From: Aquitalea pelogenes
GTDB lineage: Bacteria > Pseudomonadota > Gammaproteobacteria > Burkholderiales > Chromobacteriaceae
Direction of reading: 5' to 3'
Assembly (NCBI RefSeq): GCF_001515305.1
Contig: NZ_LNQV01000022.1
Span: 1-64,000 of the forward strand
Length of the DNA stretch: 64,000 nt
Shown: piece after piece, positions 11,904 to 21,206 of the stretch
Layout: each line of letters begins with the position of its first letter
Position numbering within the stretch: position 1 is the first letter of the stretch
Translations under genes and position numbers: made by a program
Notes under the pieces: model-generated
What the model saw: the letters and a program-made list of their open reading frames with translations, nothing else
Database searches by the model: none
Told to the model about the DNA's origin: nothing

Positions 11904-12698
11904 CTACAAGGCGAATAACTGGCGCAGATGCAGGGCCACGCCGGACTGTGCATTGCTGGCCACGGTTTGTGCCTGCGGCAGCTGCGATGCAAGCCTCGGG
12001 TGGGCATTGGCCATCACCCGCGGGTGGCCCACGGTTTGCAGCAGTTCGATATCGTTCTGGCCATCACCAAACGCCAGGCAATCAGCCGTATCGATAGCCA
12101 GCTCGTCCAGCACCAGTTGCAGCGCATGGCCCTTGGAGACGCCGGGTGCCATCACCTCCAGACAATTGTCCGCCGAGAAGGTGATATAGGCACGGTCGCC
12201 CAGCGCTGCATGTAGCTTGGCCTCAACCGTCAGCAAATGGGCATGGTCCGCAATGTAGAGAACCTTGGCCACCCCTGCTCCATCATGCTGATGCAAGGGC
12301 GCAATCTGGTAGTGCAGGCCGGAGTCGGCATGCAGATCCAGCAGATACTGGTAGGGTTGGTCGATCAGCCAGGCATCATCCAGATAGAAATTCAGCACCG
12401 TCCCGGCAGCAAATTCCGGCTGGGCAATCTGGTGCACGATGGCGGGGTCCAGATTGCTGCTGTGGATCAGGCGGTTGTCCGGGTCGTGCACCCGCGCGCC
12501 ATTGGAGCTGATCAGGTAGGCGGCAATACCCAGCGCATCCCGGATGCCTTTTACATCCAGATAATGACGGCCGGTAGCCAGCGCAAAACGCAGGCCGCGT
12601 GCTTCCAGTTGTTGCAGGGTTTGCGCAGTCAGCGCGTTGACGCAGTGGTGTTCATCCAGCAAGGTGCCGTCCAGGTCGGAGGCAATGAAACGGTACAC
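11904..12698 (-). CDS. Cof-type HAD-superfamily phosphatase
   Basis: 264 residues from a GTG start at 12698, chosen because GGAG lies 7 nt upstream and because family members begin close to the catalytic motif (here VYRFIASDLDGTLL); ATG codons at 12713 and further upstream are alternatives. HAD motif I DLDGTL (Asp nucleophile), motif II ATGR, the Lys of motif III in SKGHALQ, and motif IV FGDGQNDIELL are all present, with the C2B cap between motifs II and III. Cof/YidA-type enzymes dephosphorylate small phosphorylated metabolites such as sugar phosphates; the substrate here is unknown. It converges on nagE, and sits next to the A+T-rich block at 12.75 kb. Confidence 0.82.
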   Translation of the reverse strand: MYRFIASDLDGTLLDEHHCVNALTAQTLQQLEARGLRFALATGRHYLDVKGIRDALGIAAYLISSNGARVHDPDNRLIHSSNLDPAIVHQIAQPEFAAGTVLNFYLDDAWLIDQPYQYLLDLHADSGLHYQIAPLHQHDGAGVAKVLYIADHAHLLTVEAKLHAALGDRAYITFSADNCLEVMAPGVSKGHALQLVLDELAIDTADCLAFGDGQNDIELLQTVGHPRVMANAHPRLASQLPQAQTVASNAQSGVALHLRQLFAL

Positions 12699-12941
12699 GG
12701 CAGGACTCCGCATGAGTGTGGGAGCAAGCGATTTTACACCCCCTGCCATGTAGCTGCAGGACTACACTGCATACGCCTACTTTGGATATGCAATTAAGGT
12801 TACTGATTTTTACCGACCCTTTAGAACAATATATCCAATACAATTAACTCACTATTTTTATCACAAACTGTCAAGGTAACATAGTTTTAAAAAGCACACA
12901 TCAAGACAAATAACAGCCACAAATTAATAGCTACACTTTAA

Positions 12942-14402
12942 CTATTTCATAGGAATTAACGAATACGATTTTTTCCCCAAAAAATAAGGACTCTCAGACG
13001 TATATAGCGAATTCGATGAACGCCCGGAAATCACTTTATACATACAAGTGCCCTGATTATTTTTTGCAAAAAAATTACCTACATGACTTTCAATATCGCC
13101 TGGATCCGTAACATGCAACATATTATTTGACACAAGAAAATTCACCATCCCCTGGGAAGCCACGCCAGTACTCCACTGGCTATATGCAATGAATACATTC
13201 GAAGACATCAACGCAATCAAAAACAGAAATGAAATAGATTTTACTTTCAACAACTCAGCATTAACAATCAAGTAAATAAATGGAAGAACAAACAGAAGAT
13301 AGCGCTGAGCGGGCCTTGTAAATGACAAAACAAGTAAAAATACAATAACACCCACAACCATCAAAATCTTTGTTTTTTCGGATTCACCGATTTTTATTTG
13401 CGTATATAAAGAGAAAACCCCGGCAAAAACAAACATCGACAGAAGCCCAGAAGCAACTTGCGGTGAAAGCCATCGATCGAGAGGTCCAAAATCAAGCTCA
13501 CCTGTATTTTTAAGGAAAAAATACCCACTCAAAAAGCAAATAAAACAGAATAAAATTAAAATACCATATACGCTAGCAGTTTTTTTCTTAAATGCACGCA
13601 AATTCGGTAAAAATGAAAAAGGAACTGCCAGAAGCAATAAAAACCCTGCATATCCAAAAAAATTATTCAATGGATTATTAATTGACATCCCATGAATTTG
13701 TTGATACATCGGAGGAGCCAAAAAAAACCCATACTTTTTGAAAACAAAAAATATGAAAAGAGAAACTACCGATATCGCAGAAATTGCAAATACACAGAAA
13801 TAAATTAAAATTTCACGCCATTTTTTCTCACTACAAAGCAGCAAAAAAATTAATGGCATTAAAACTATTGAATGATATTTCAACGAGCATGCCAATCCAA
13901 ACAACATGCCAGAGACTAATCCTCGATACCATCTTGCGCTCTGACAACAACAGATAGAAATTGAAAGCAATGCAATTGACGCTGGGAATATATCAGCAGT
14001 CGCTCGCCCAGCGTAAGTCCATACAAGCGGATTTAGCATTAACACAAGATACAATGCCAAACTCAAATTTAATTTTAAGAAAATTGCAATTTTTCTAACG
14101 GACAAAACAATCAGATACAAACCAAGCGTTGACAGCAAGCGCAAAGCATAAATCGGCTCAACATCAAGAACTTTACTAACTAAATATCCCAAATACGGAA
14201 GTGCGATTGTATTTGCTTGATACTTAAAATACTGATCCAATAACTTGCCATCACCATTAATAAAATATTTGGATGCATCAGCAAATGCAAACTCCAAATT
14301 GACCGAGGGCAAACCAAGTGTCAAAAGATGTAGCGCAGCCACACCAAAAAAAATATAAGGCAAAAAATCCACCTGCCTGTTCATGAAAATCTTCATCTGC
14401 AT
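12942..14402 (-). CDS. A+T-rich polytopic membrane protein, probable GT-C-type glycosyltransferase
   Basis: 486 residues with roughly ten or more hydrophobic segments and a soluble C-terminal tail of about 80 residues. The first extracytoplasmic loop has acidic residues (FAFADASKYFINGDG, about 37-51), the place where GT-C enzymes carry their catalytic Asp/Glu, and the protein has the general look of PMT/ArnT-like glycosyltransferases that use lipid-linked sugars. No confident family name. Base composition differs sharply from both flanks (A+T-rich, Lys/Ile/Phe-rich), and the gene lies just beyond the 3' end of tRNA-Phe, a common insertion site. No integrase or repeat of the tRNA end is visible. 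Alternative starts are ATG 14390 or 14381 (MKIF, MNRQ). Role inferred only. Confidence 0.6.
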   Translation of the reverse strand: MQMKIFMNRQVDFLPYIFFGVAALHLLTLGLPSVNLEFAFADASKYFINGDGKLLDQYFKYQANTIALPYLGYLVSKVLDVEPIYALRLLSTLGLYLIVLSVRKIAIFLKLNLSLALYLVLMLNPLVWTYAGRATADIFPASIALLSISICCCQSARWYRGLVSGMLFGLACSLKYHSIVLMPLIFLLLCSEKKWREILIYFCVFAISAISVVSLFIFFVFKKYGFFLAPPMYQQIHGMSINNPLNNFFGYAGFLLLLAVPFSFLPNLRAFKKKTASVYGILILFCFICFLSGYFFLKNTGELDFGPLDRWLSPQVASGLLSMFVFAGVFSLYTQIKIGESEKTKILMVVGVIVFLLVLSFTRPAQRYLLFVLPFIYLIVNAELLKVKSISFLFLIALMSSNVFIAYSQWSTGVASQGMVNFLVSNNMLHVTDPGDIESHVGNFFAKNNQGTCMYKVISGRSSNSLYTSESPYFLGKKSYSLIPMK

Positions 14403-14835
14403 CTAGCGCCCCACCCTCTTATGATTTTTTACAAAAACTTACTTTTATTTCAAAGTAGCAAATTCAACGTAGGCTAAGGTTTAAAATTAGCAACTCTTCG
14501 ATAAGTTCTCTGCTAAACAATTCTGACTACATACTTAGTGGGAAAATCTTGTCCGCCACCCGTTATCCAACCATACTCGAACAGTTCTTACTCTGTTTTT
14601 TATTCTTCAATACATTAATTAACTAAAATTTTTATTTGCAGCTCAAGACAACCTCTTCTCAAAATAGCATCACTGAATTTCTTCCCCTTCTTCAGGCATT
14701 CTTTGCAGCATAAAGACATCCACCGCTCCCTAGACTACAGAGCAAACTCCAAAATCTCTCTTACTTGAAATGAGCCCTCCCCCTAGTGGTAACTCACAAC
14801 ATATTCAGGACAACACAGATCAAACGCTAAATAGC
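14403..14835. other. A+T-rich non-coding stretch between the membrane-protein gene and the tRNA terminator
   Basis: About 430 bp with no convincing gene, RNA or repeat in it. It shares the low G+C of the adjacent membrane-protein gene, so the composition break lies close to the tRNA-Phe terminator at about 14836. Confidence 0.5.
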
Positions 14836-14862
14836 AAAAAACCCGCTTCGAGGCGGGTTTAA
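14836..14862 (-). terminator. Terminator of tRNA-Phe
   Basis: Read on the - strand: stem AACCCGC/GCGGGTT followed by a TTTTTTG run, 28 bp downstream of the tRNA 3' end. Confidence 0.8.
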
Positions 14863-14890
14863 TAATTCTCAATATATACAGTATATGGTT

Positions 14891-14966
14891 TGGTGGCCAG
14901 TCGCGGAATCGAACCACGGACACGCGGATTTTCAATCCGCTGCTCTACCAACTGAGCTAACTGGCC
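14891..14966 (-). tRNA. tRNA-Phe (GAA)
   Basis: The - strand folds into a standard cloverleaf of 76 nt including an encoded CCA end. The acceptor stem pairs GGCCAGT with ACTGGCC. The D arm carries AGCTCAGTTGGTAGAGC and the T arm GTGGTTCGATTCCGC. The anticodon arm is GCGGA-TTGAAAA-TCCGC, giving anticodon GAA (Phe). Its terminator follows directly. The A+T-rich DNA begins on its 3' side. Confidence 0.97.
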
Positions 14967-15091
14967 ATCGCTGCTACGCTTTCGCGTCATCAGAGCCACG
15001 CATTAAATCAGAGCAGACCAGCTGCGTCAAGACATTTTTCAAAAAGGCTGAAAAAGACGCAGGATTCCGGCAAGCCGCCCGGTTTTCAACA

Positions 15092-15742
15092 TCAAACCGG
15101 CGGCGCATCCGCCTGCCGTGCCGGATGTGCCGCAGCAAAGGCCGGCAGGCTGGCCAAGGCGGCATCAATGTGCACGATGTGCGGATACGGCGTCAGATCC
15201 AGCCCGAAGCGCCGCGCGGCAAAGACCTGTGGCACCAGGCAGACATCCAGCAGGCCGGGGGCATCGCCGCAGGCGAAGGGCTGTGGCTTGGCCGCCAATT
15301 GCTGTTCCAGTGCCTCAAATCCAGTGGCAATCCAGTGGCGTATCCATTGCACCCGGGCGGCTTCCGGCTGCTCCAGTTCGCCTTCCAGATATTTCAGGAC
15401 ACGGGCATTGTGCAGCGGGTGGATGTCGGCGCAAATGCTCAAGGCCAGCGCCCGCACCCTTGCCCGTTCGTGCAAGTCGCGCGGCAGCAGCGCTGGCGTA
15501 TCCGGATAGGCTTCGTCCAGATACTCGCAGATGGCCAGCGACTGGGTCAGCAACTGGCCGCCATCCAGCAAGGCCGGCACCAGCCCTTGCGGGTTGAGCG
15601 CCAGATAGGCCGGATCGCGCTGCTCACCCTTGAGCAGGTTGACCGCCTGCTGCCGGTAGGAGAGGCCCTTGAGATTCAGCGCAATGCGTACCCGGTAAGC
15701 GGCACTGGAGCGGTAGTAGCCATACAGCACGCGCTCAGTCAT
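15092..15742 (-). CDS. maiA: Maleylacetoacetate isomerase
   Basis: 216 residues, a glutathione S-transferase fold of the zeta class: the N-terminal motif YYRSSAAYRVRIALNLKGL with the Ser-Ser that activates glutathione, then NPQGLVPAL and the helical C-terminal domain (ADIHPLHNARVLKYL). It isomerises maleylacetoacetate to fumarylacetoacetate, the second-to-last step of tyrosine/homogentisate breakdown, using glutathione in the cytoplasm. Its start overlaps the end of fahA by 8 bp (GTCATGGG at 15735-15742), so the two genes are translationally coupled. It is the last gene of the hppD-hmgA-fahA-maiA group. Confidence 0.92.
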   Translation of the reverse strand: MTERVLYGYYRSSAAYRVRIALNLKGLSYRQQAVNLLKGEQRDPAYLALNPQGLVPALLDGGQLLTQSLAICEYLDEAYPDTPALLPRDLHERARVRALALSICADIHPLHNARVLKYLEGELEQPEAARVQWIRHWIATGFEALEQQLAAKPQPFACGDAPGLLDVCLVPQVFAARRFGLDLTPYPHIVHIDAALASLPAFAAAHPARQADAPPV

Positions 15743-16718
15743 GGGCAGCTACCTGCTGATCGATGCAACCGAAGATGGATTGACCGGCTGCATCCAGCAT
15801 CTCGATACGGATGCGGTCACCCGGCTGCATGAAGGGCGTGACGGGTGCGCCTTGCTCGATGATCTCGATCATGCGCTGCTCGGCCAGGCAGCAGGAGCCG
15901 GTGGCACGGTCATGATTGGAAATGGTGCCGGAACCGACAATGGAGCCTGCCGCCAGCGCACGGGTCTTGGCCACATGCGCCACCAGCTGGGCGAAGTTGA
16001 ACTGCATTTCCACGCCGCACTGTGGCTGGCCATACAGCTTGCCGTTGTATTCCACCCGCAGCGGCAGGTGTATCTTGCTGTCCTGCCAGGCCTGGCCCAG
16101 CTCGTCCGGCGTTACCGCCACCGGCGAGAAGGCCGTGGCCGGCTTGCTCTGGAAAAAGCCGAAACCCTTGGCCAGCTCGGCCGGAATCAGGTTGCGCAGG
16201 GTGACATCGTTCACCAGCATCAGCAGACGGATATGTGCGGCGCAGTCTCCAGGCAGGGTGCCCAGCGGCACATCGTCGGTAATCACCGCCACTTCGCCTT
16301 CAAAATCCAGCCCCCAGCTGACATCGGCCAGCGGAATGTCGGCATGTGGCGGCAGGAAGGTGTCCGAGCCGCCCTGATACATCAGCGGGTCCTGGTAGAA
16401 ACTGGCCGGTACTTCGGCGCCACGCGCCTTGCGTACCAGTTCCACATGGTTCAGGTAAGCACTGCCATCTGCCCACTGATAGGCACGTGGCAGCGGACTG
16501 TGGCAGGCGGACTGGTCAAAGCTGACGGCACCGTTGACCGTCCCCTGGTTCAGGGCGGCATAAATCTCCTGCAAGGCAGGCTCGCAACGGCTCCAGTCAT
16601 CCAGCGCAGCCTGCAGGCTGGCGGCGATATGCGGTACGGCAAGGGCTTGGCTGAGGTCTCGGCTGACAACCATCAGCTGGCCATCGCGGGTGTGATTGCG
16701 GTAGGTGGCAAGTTTCAT
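15735..16718 (-). CDS. fahA: Fumarylacetoacetase (fumarylacetoacetate hydrolase)
   Basis: 327 residues, the length of the bacterial FAH-family enzymes of this pathway. An N-terminal domain (MKLATYRNHTRDGQLMVVSR) is followed by the FAH catalytic domain with its metal-site and catalytic features: DFEGEVAVITDD, NDVTLRNLIP, GFGFFQSKPATAFSP and SGTISNHDRATGSCC. It hydrolyses fumarylacetoacetate to fumarate and acetoacetate, finishing tyrosine breakdown. It overlaps maiA by 8 bp and follows hmgA after a 58-bp gap. Some FAH-family proteins act on other substrates, but the company of hppD, hmgA and maiA makes the assignment firm. Confidence 0.92.
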   Translation of the reverse strand: MKLATYRNHTRDGQLMVVSRDLSQALAVPHIAASLQAALDDWSRCEPALQEIYAALNQGTVNGAVSFDQSACHSPLPRAYQWADGSAYLNHVELVRKARGAEVPASFYQDPLMYQGGSDTFLPPHADIPLADVSWGLDFEGEVAVITDDVPLGTLPGDCAAHIRLLMLVNDVTLRNLIPAELAKGFGFFQSKPATAFSPVAVTPDELGQAWQDSKIHLPLRVEYNGKLYGQPQCGVEMQFNFAQLVAHVAKTRALAAGSIVGSGTISNHDRATGSCCLAEQRMIEIIEQGAPVTPFMQPGDRIRIEMLDAAGQSIFGCIDQQVAAHD

Positions 16719-16776
16719 CGGTGTGCTTTCCTTGACGGGCGGTATGGCTCATCACGCCAGCCGCCCGGTGTCTGGT

Positions 16777-17907
16777 TCAGGTCTTGGGCTTCCAGCTGTC
16801 CACATAGCCCGTCCACTCCACGGCAGGCAGGCCGGGCCCCTGCTCCAGCGCGTTGCGGGTATCGATCATCACCGCCACTTCGTCGGTGAACTTTTTCGGC
16901 TCGCTCATTGCCTTGGCAAAGGCTTTGGGGTGCGGACCATGGGTGAAGCCGGCGGGGTGGAAGGTGAGCATGCCGGGCTTGATATTGTCGCGGCTGAAAA
17001 AGTCGCCTGCGTGGTAGAAGATGACTTCGTCGTAGTCGTCGTTGTTGTGATAGAACGGCACCTTGAGCGCACCGGGGTCGGATTCGATCGGACGCGGTAC
17101 AAAGGTGCAGATGACAAAGCCGTCGGCCACAAAGGTGCTGTGTGCCGAGGGCGGCAGATGATAACGATGGCTCATCAGCGGCCGGATATCGCGCCAGTTG
17201 ATGCGCGCCACCGCGATATTGCCATGCCAGCCGATGGCATCCAGCGGATTGAACGGGTAGGTGACGGTGGACAGCACATTGTGCCGCTTGATCACCACCT
17301 GCCATTCGTCTTCCGTCTGCTGCGCCCTGAAGGCATCGTCGATGGCCGGGACATCCAGCATGGCTTCGTCGAAAATCGCATGCGGGCCGACAATGCCCTT
17401 GTCCGGCAGCTGATATGCCCCGTTGCTGGCTTCAATCAGCAGCATGGTGGTGGTTTCGGCCGGTTCGATGCGCCAGTTGGTGGAGCGCGGAATCAGGATG
17501 TAATCGCCATCGCGGTAGCTCAGGTGGCCGTAGTCGCAAAACAGCTCGCCGCTACCGGCATGGATGAACAGCATGTCATCGCCATCACCATTGCGGTACA
17601 GCTGGGTCATGGCCTGGGAGCAGGTCCAGATGCGCAGCTGGCACTGGCTGTTGTGCAACACCAGCGGGGCGGACCAGGGAGCTGCCACGTCCTTGGGCAG
17701 TTCGTTCAGGTCGAAGGCGCGCGGCTTGAGCGGCCCTTCCCATGCCGACCAGCCAGTGGGCGGGTGCTTGTGATGCAGATGGGTGGCAGGGCCAAAAAAA
17801 CCGCTGCGCCCGACTTCACGTTCATAAATGCCTTCCGCCGGCAAATCGGCGTGGGCCTGACGGGAAATTGTCCCTTCCCGGTGCGGGAATCCTATCCATT
17901 TACGCAT
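16777..17907 (-). CDS. hmgA: Homogentisate 1,2-dioxygenase, short bacterial form
   Basis: 376 residues from ATG 17907, chosen because AAGGA lies 7 nt upstream and MRKWIGFPHREG matches the natural start; the frame is open 24 codons further 5'. It is a double cupin. The iron ligands expected of the family are visible near the C-terminus: His in FYHNNDDYDE, Glu in the same stretch (DEVIFYH) and His in FHPAGFTHGPHP. It opens the ring of homogentisate with O2 to give maleylacetoacetate. It is shorter than the roughly 430-residue enzyme of Pseudomonas and animals, but the metal site is complete. It sits between hppD (95 bp upstream) and fahA. Confidence 0.88.
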   Translation of the reverse strand: MRKWIGFPHREGTISRQAHADLPAEGIYEREVGRSGFFGPATHLHHKHPPTGWSAWEGPLKPRAFDLNELPKDVAAPWSAPLVLHNSQCQLRIWTCSQAMTQLYRNGDGDDMLFIHAGSGELFCDYGHLSYRDGDYILIPRSTNWRIEPAETTTMLLIEASNGAYQLPDKGIVGPHAIFDEAMLDVPAIDDAFRAQQTEDEWQVVIKRHNVLSTVTYPFNPLDAIGWHGNIAVARINWRDIRPLMSHRYHLPPSAHSTFVADGFVICTFVPRPIESDPGALKVPFYHNNDDYDEVIFYHAGDFFSRDNIKPGMLTFHPAGFTHGPHPKAFAKAMSEPKKFTDEVAVMIDTRNALEQGPGLPAVEWTGYVDSWKPKT

Positions 17908-18002
17908 GGGGCATTCCTTGCCTGCATGGCTGGCCGCCATGCAGGGAGAGCTGTGCACAGAGGCAGACGGTGCCACCATCTGCTCGTTTGTCCTGCTTTG
18001 CC

Positions 18003-19085
18003 TTAATCCGCCTTCAGCACGCCGCGGCGGATCTGGTCTTCTTCGATGGATTCAAACAAGGCACGGAAGTTGCCCTCGCCAAAGCCCTCGTTGCCCTTGC
18101 GCTGGATGATTTCGAAGAAAATCGGCCCGATGACGGTTTCGGTGAAGATCTGCAACAGGATGCCCGCGCCTTCCACCGGTGCACCGTCGATCAGGATGCT
18201 GTTCTTGCGCAGGCGGGCCAGGTCTTCGCCATGGCCGGCCACACGGCTGTCCACCTTGTCGTAATAGGTGTCCGGCGTATCCAGGAAGCGGGTGCCGGCG
18301 GCCTTCAGCGTTTCCACCGTCTGGTAGATGTCGCGGGTGGTCAGTGCAATGTGCTGGATGCCTTCGCCGTGGTATTCACGCAGGAATTCCTCGATCTGGC
18401 TCTTGTCGTCGGAGGACTCATTGATGGGAATGCGGATCTTGCCGCAAGGGCTGGTCATGGCCTTGGACACTAGGCCGGTGAGCTTGCCTTCGATGTCGAA
18501 ATAGCGGATTTCGCGGAAATTGCCGATGTTTTCGTAGAAACCGGCCCACTTGGCCATATTGCCGCGGAAAACATTGTGGGTCAGGTGGTCGATCTCATAC
18601 AGGCCGACACCAGCCGGGTGCTGCTCCACGCCGTCCAGCGGCAGGAAATCCACATCGTAGATATTGTGCGCCGGGCCGTAACGGTCGACAAAGTACAGTG
18701 CCGAGCCACCAATCCCCTCCACCGCCGGGATGTTCAGTTCCATCATGCCGATGGGGCGCACATAGGGTTTGGCACCGTGCGCCAGCGCATATTCATACGC
18801 CTTGGCCGCATCCTTCACCCGCCAGGCCATGGCACAGGCGGACGGGCCATGTACCTTGCCGAATTCGTTGGCCGGCTGGGTAGGTTCACCGTTGAGGATG
18901 AAGTTGATGTCACCCTGACGGTACAGGCTGACATTCTTGCTGCGATGCCGTGCCACTTCGACAAAGCCCAGCGACAGGAACAGCTGGCGCAAATCGGCAA
19001 TACCTTCGGCAGTGGGGGCCGTGTATTCGACAAACTCAAAGCCGTCGGTGGCCAGCGGGTTATGCAGCGGTGTTTCCATTTTCAT
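18003..19085 (-). CDS. hppD: 4-hydroxyphenylpyruvate dioxygenase
   Basis: 360 residues from ATG 19085, which has GAGGAG 5 nt upstream; a second ATG two codons later is possible. It is a vicinal-oxygen-chelate enzyme with the facial Fe(II) triad of the family: His in EIDHLTHNV, His in GIQHIALTT and Glu in FFEIIQRKG. It converts 4-hydroxyphenylpyruvate to homogentisate with loss of CO2. First gene of hppD-hmgA-fahA-maiA, giving a full route from the tyrosine transamination product to fumarate and acetoacetate. The promoter should lie in the gap shared with the divergent Lrp/AsnC regulator. Accumulated homogentisate can give brown pyomelanin. Confidence 0.95.
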   Translation of the reverse strand: MKMETPLHNPLATDGFEFVEYTAPTAEGIADLRQLFLSLGFVEVARHRSKNVSLYRQGDINFILNGEPTQPANEFGKVHGPSACAMAWRVKDAAKAYEYALAHGAKPYVRPIGMMELNIPAVEGIGGSALYFVDRYGPAHNIYDVDFLPLDGVEQHPAGVGLYEIDHLTHNVFRGNMAKWAGFYENIGNFREIRYFDIEGKLTGLVSKAMTSPCGKIRIPINESSDDKSQIEEFLREYHGEGIQHIALTTRDIYQTVETLKAAGTRFLDTPDTYYDKVDSRVAGHGEDLARLRKNSILIDGAPVEGAGILLQIFTETVIGPIFFEIIQRKGNEGFGEGNFRALFESIEEDQIRRGVLKAD

Positions 19086-19545
19086 TTTCTCTCCTCTTTC
19101 CTTTGCACATGCCCGGTTGCTGCACATGGCAAGAAACCGGACGGTCAGACCAGGTGTGGTGGTGGCAAGCAAGGCCAGCGAACCAACGCGGTGGCAATCG
19201 GCAAAAGCAAGGGAGGGGAATGGCGCAGACAGACCCGGCAGCTACCGCGCACGGGATGCGGGTTGATGGCTGCGTGTTGCCGTACGTGCAGGCGCACACC
19301 GGATACGCAGTGTGCTGCGATCAGGGGTGGCGCTGTCTTTGCCCCGGCGGCACGATTTTGTGTGTCTCACCGGGCTTCTCCTCCATCGTTGCCGACATTA
19401 TCCAGTGATCTGTTGCCACCGTGTAAAATGTCCGGGCTAGGCTTTTTATTCTAGGGAAAAGGCCGGGCAATTTTCTTGCTAACATCCCCCAGATACATAA
19501 TAACTAGAAATATAATTTCAAAAATTTCAAATCAGAGGAGTTTAT
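19086..19545. other. Divergent control region between hppD and the Lrp/AsnC regulator
   Basis: 460 bp without a credible gene. It should hold the promoters of both sides. Close to the regulator start, an A+T-rich stretch at about 19499-19532 contains a tandem ATTTCAAAA/ATTTCAAAT repeat that could be a binding site, and a G+C-poor inverted element (GCTAGGC, CTAGGG) lies at about 19435-19457. Both assignments are guesses. Confidence 0.4.
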
Positions 19546-20031
19546 ATGCCAAGTCTTACGCTAGATAAGACAGACTTGCGCATCCTGTCCGAGCTTCAGC
19601 TCAATGGCAGGTTGACCAATGTGGAACTTGCGGAAAGAGTAGCGCTCTCGCCATCACCTTGCCTGAGACGCTTGAAACAGCTGGAAGAATCCGGCGTGAT
19701 TCGACAGTACGTCGCGCTGCTGGACCCGGCCAAAATCGGCCTCGGCTTGCAGGCCTATGTCCGTGTCGTGCTGGAGAAGCGCGGCAATACCCATGTGCAA
19801 AGTTTTATTGATGCCGTGCAACGCTGGCCGGAAGTTATCAATTGCTTTGCAATGACCGGCGAAATGGACTACCTCTTGCAAGTTTATTTTGAAGATCTGG
19901 AACATTTCTCGCGCTTTGTCATGGATGAGCTGCTGCAGCAGCAAGGCGTTGAGGATGTGAAGTCCAGCTTCGTCCTGAAAGAGATCAAGCGTACGACTTC
20001 ATTGCCGCTCAGCCAGCTCAGAAGTATTTGA
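19546..20031 (+). CDS. Lrp/AsnC-family transcriptional regulator
   Basis: 161 residues with a strong ribosome-binding site (GAGGAG 5 nt before ATG 19546). The N-terminal helix-turn-helix is typical (DKTDLRILSELQLNGRLTNV, then LAERVALSPSPCLRRLKQLE), followed by the RAM ligand-binding domain (AMTGEMDYLLQVYFEDLEHF). Members sense amino acids and form octamers. Divergent position next to hppD-hmgA-fahA-maiA suggests it governs tyrosine/phenylalanine breakdown, with an aromatic amino acid or pathway intermediate as effector; that is inference from context. The periplasmic-protein gene downstream starts after 70 bp and is probably a separate unit. Confidence 0.88.
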   Translation: MPSLTLDKTDLRILSELQLNGRLTNVELAERVALSPSPCLRRLKQLEESGVIRQYVALLDPAKIGLGLQAYVRVVLEKRGNTHVQSFIDAVQRWPEVINCFAMTGEMDYLLQVYFEDLEHFSRFVMDELLQQQGVEDVKSSFVLKEIKRTTSLPLSQLRSI

Positions 20032-20101
20032 GCCACTTGCGCTGCAGAAGTCCTTGCCAAGTCCGATAATGAACGCAGGAGGATTGAATAAAGGCCCCGG
20101 C

Positions 20102-21196
20102 ATGCAGGTGATCCACGCGATCCGGCTTCTTGTCCTGGTTGTTGCAATAATGTTGCACAACCAGGCAGTGGCATTTACGGTCACATTCATTTCGCCGGGG
20201 CACCAGAATGAAGCCTTCTGGCTGAGCGCGGTCCGTGCGATGCAGGCTGCTGCCGATCAGCTCGACATCCAGCTGGAAGTGCTGTCCGCCGAGCGCGACC
20301 CCGTGCAGATGGTAAAGCTGGTGCAGGCCGTCACCGAGCGTCGTCGCAAGCCGGACTACCTGCTGCTGGTCAATGAAAAACTGGCCGGACCAGCCATGCT
20401 GTCGCTGGCCGATCAGGCCGGCATCCCCTGTTTTCTCAGCTTCAACCCCTTGACTCCCGCCCAACTGCAAACCAGCGGCCTGCCACGACAACGGCTCAAA
20501 TACTGGCTGGGTTCACTGACACCGGATAACGCCATGGCCGGCAGCCAGACCATGAAAGCCTTGCTGGAAGAAGCCTCCCGTCGCTTTCCGCCCGGAACGC
20601 CACTCCATGTGCTGATGATGGCGGGAGATCGCTCCACGCCAGCATCTACCTTACGGATAGAAGGCGCACGCCAGATTCTGGCCACGACACCCAATGCCAC
20701 CTTGACCCAGCTGGTTTATGGCGAGTGGGAAAGCAAACGTGCCATGCAGCAAGGCATATGGTTGTTGCAGCGCTATCCGCAGATCAATCTGGTATGGGCG
20801 GCCAATGATGAAATGGCGTTCGGCATGGAAGAAGCCATCCGCCAAAGTGGCAAGCAGGCCGGAAAGACGGTATTGCTCAGTGCCATCAACAATTCGCCGC
20901 GCGCCATGCAGGAAAGACGTGACGACAAGCTTGCAGCCCTGGCCGCCGGCCATTTCATGACTGGTGCATGGAGCCTGGTGCTGCTGTACGATTACCATCA
21001 CGGTCATGACTTTGCCAGCGAGGGACTACAGCTGCACCCCACCATTTTCAGCACGGTCTCCCGTCAACAAGCGCAACGCTTTTTACAGTTATTCGCCGAT
21101 AATGATTACAAGGGCATCCGTTTCAGGCAATTCAGCAAATTCGCCAATCCGGCATTGCAACGCTATGCCTTTGGCTTCAGCACACTGCTGAACTAG
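20102..21196 (+). CDS. Periplasmic substrate-binding protein paired with a diguanylate cyclase
   Basis: 364 residues from ATG 20102; the start is chosen because it gives a clean signal peptide (MQVIHAIRLLVLVVAIMLHN, cleaved after AVA). Earlier in-frame starts exist, and AGGAGG lies too far upstream (about 19 nt) to decide. The mature part is a two-lobed type I periplasmic binding protein of the sugar-binding (RbsB/AraF-like) class: FISPGHQNEAFWLSAVRAMQ, then PDYLLLVNEK, VLMMAGDRSTPAS, LVWAANDEMAFGMEEAI. No ABC permease or ATPase accompanies it. Instead the stop is 10 bp before a membrane GGDEF protein, so it probably presents a ligand to that sensor, in the manner of the NspS-MbaA pair of Vibrio. 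Ligand unknown. Confidence 0.8.
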   Translation: MQVIHAIRLLVLVVAIMLHNQAVAFTVTFISPGHQNEAFWLSAVRAMQAAADQLDIQLEVLSAERDPVQMVKLVQAVTERRRKPDYLLLVNEKLAGPAMLSLADQAGIPCFLSFNPLTPAQLQTSGLPRQRLKYWLGSLTPDNAMAGSQTMKALLEEASRRFPPGTPLHVLMMAGDRSTPASTLRIEGARQILATTPNATLTQLVYGEWESKRAMQQGIWLLQRYPQINLVWAANDEMAFGMEEAIRQSGKQAGKTVLLSAINNSPRAMQERRDDKLAALAAGHFMTGAWSLVLLYDYHHGHDFASEGLQLHPTIFSTVSRQQAQRFLQLFADNDYKGIRFRQFSKFANPALQRYAFGFSTLLN

Positions 21197-21206
21197 GAGT
21201 TTGTTC

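Noticed and set aside
14891-14966. A tRNA-anchored integrative element with att repeats.
   Set aside because: I looked for a copy of the tRNA 3' end on the far side of the A+T-rich block and saw none; there is no integrase, so only the composition break is reported.
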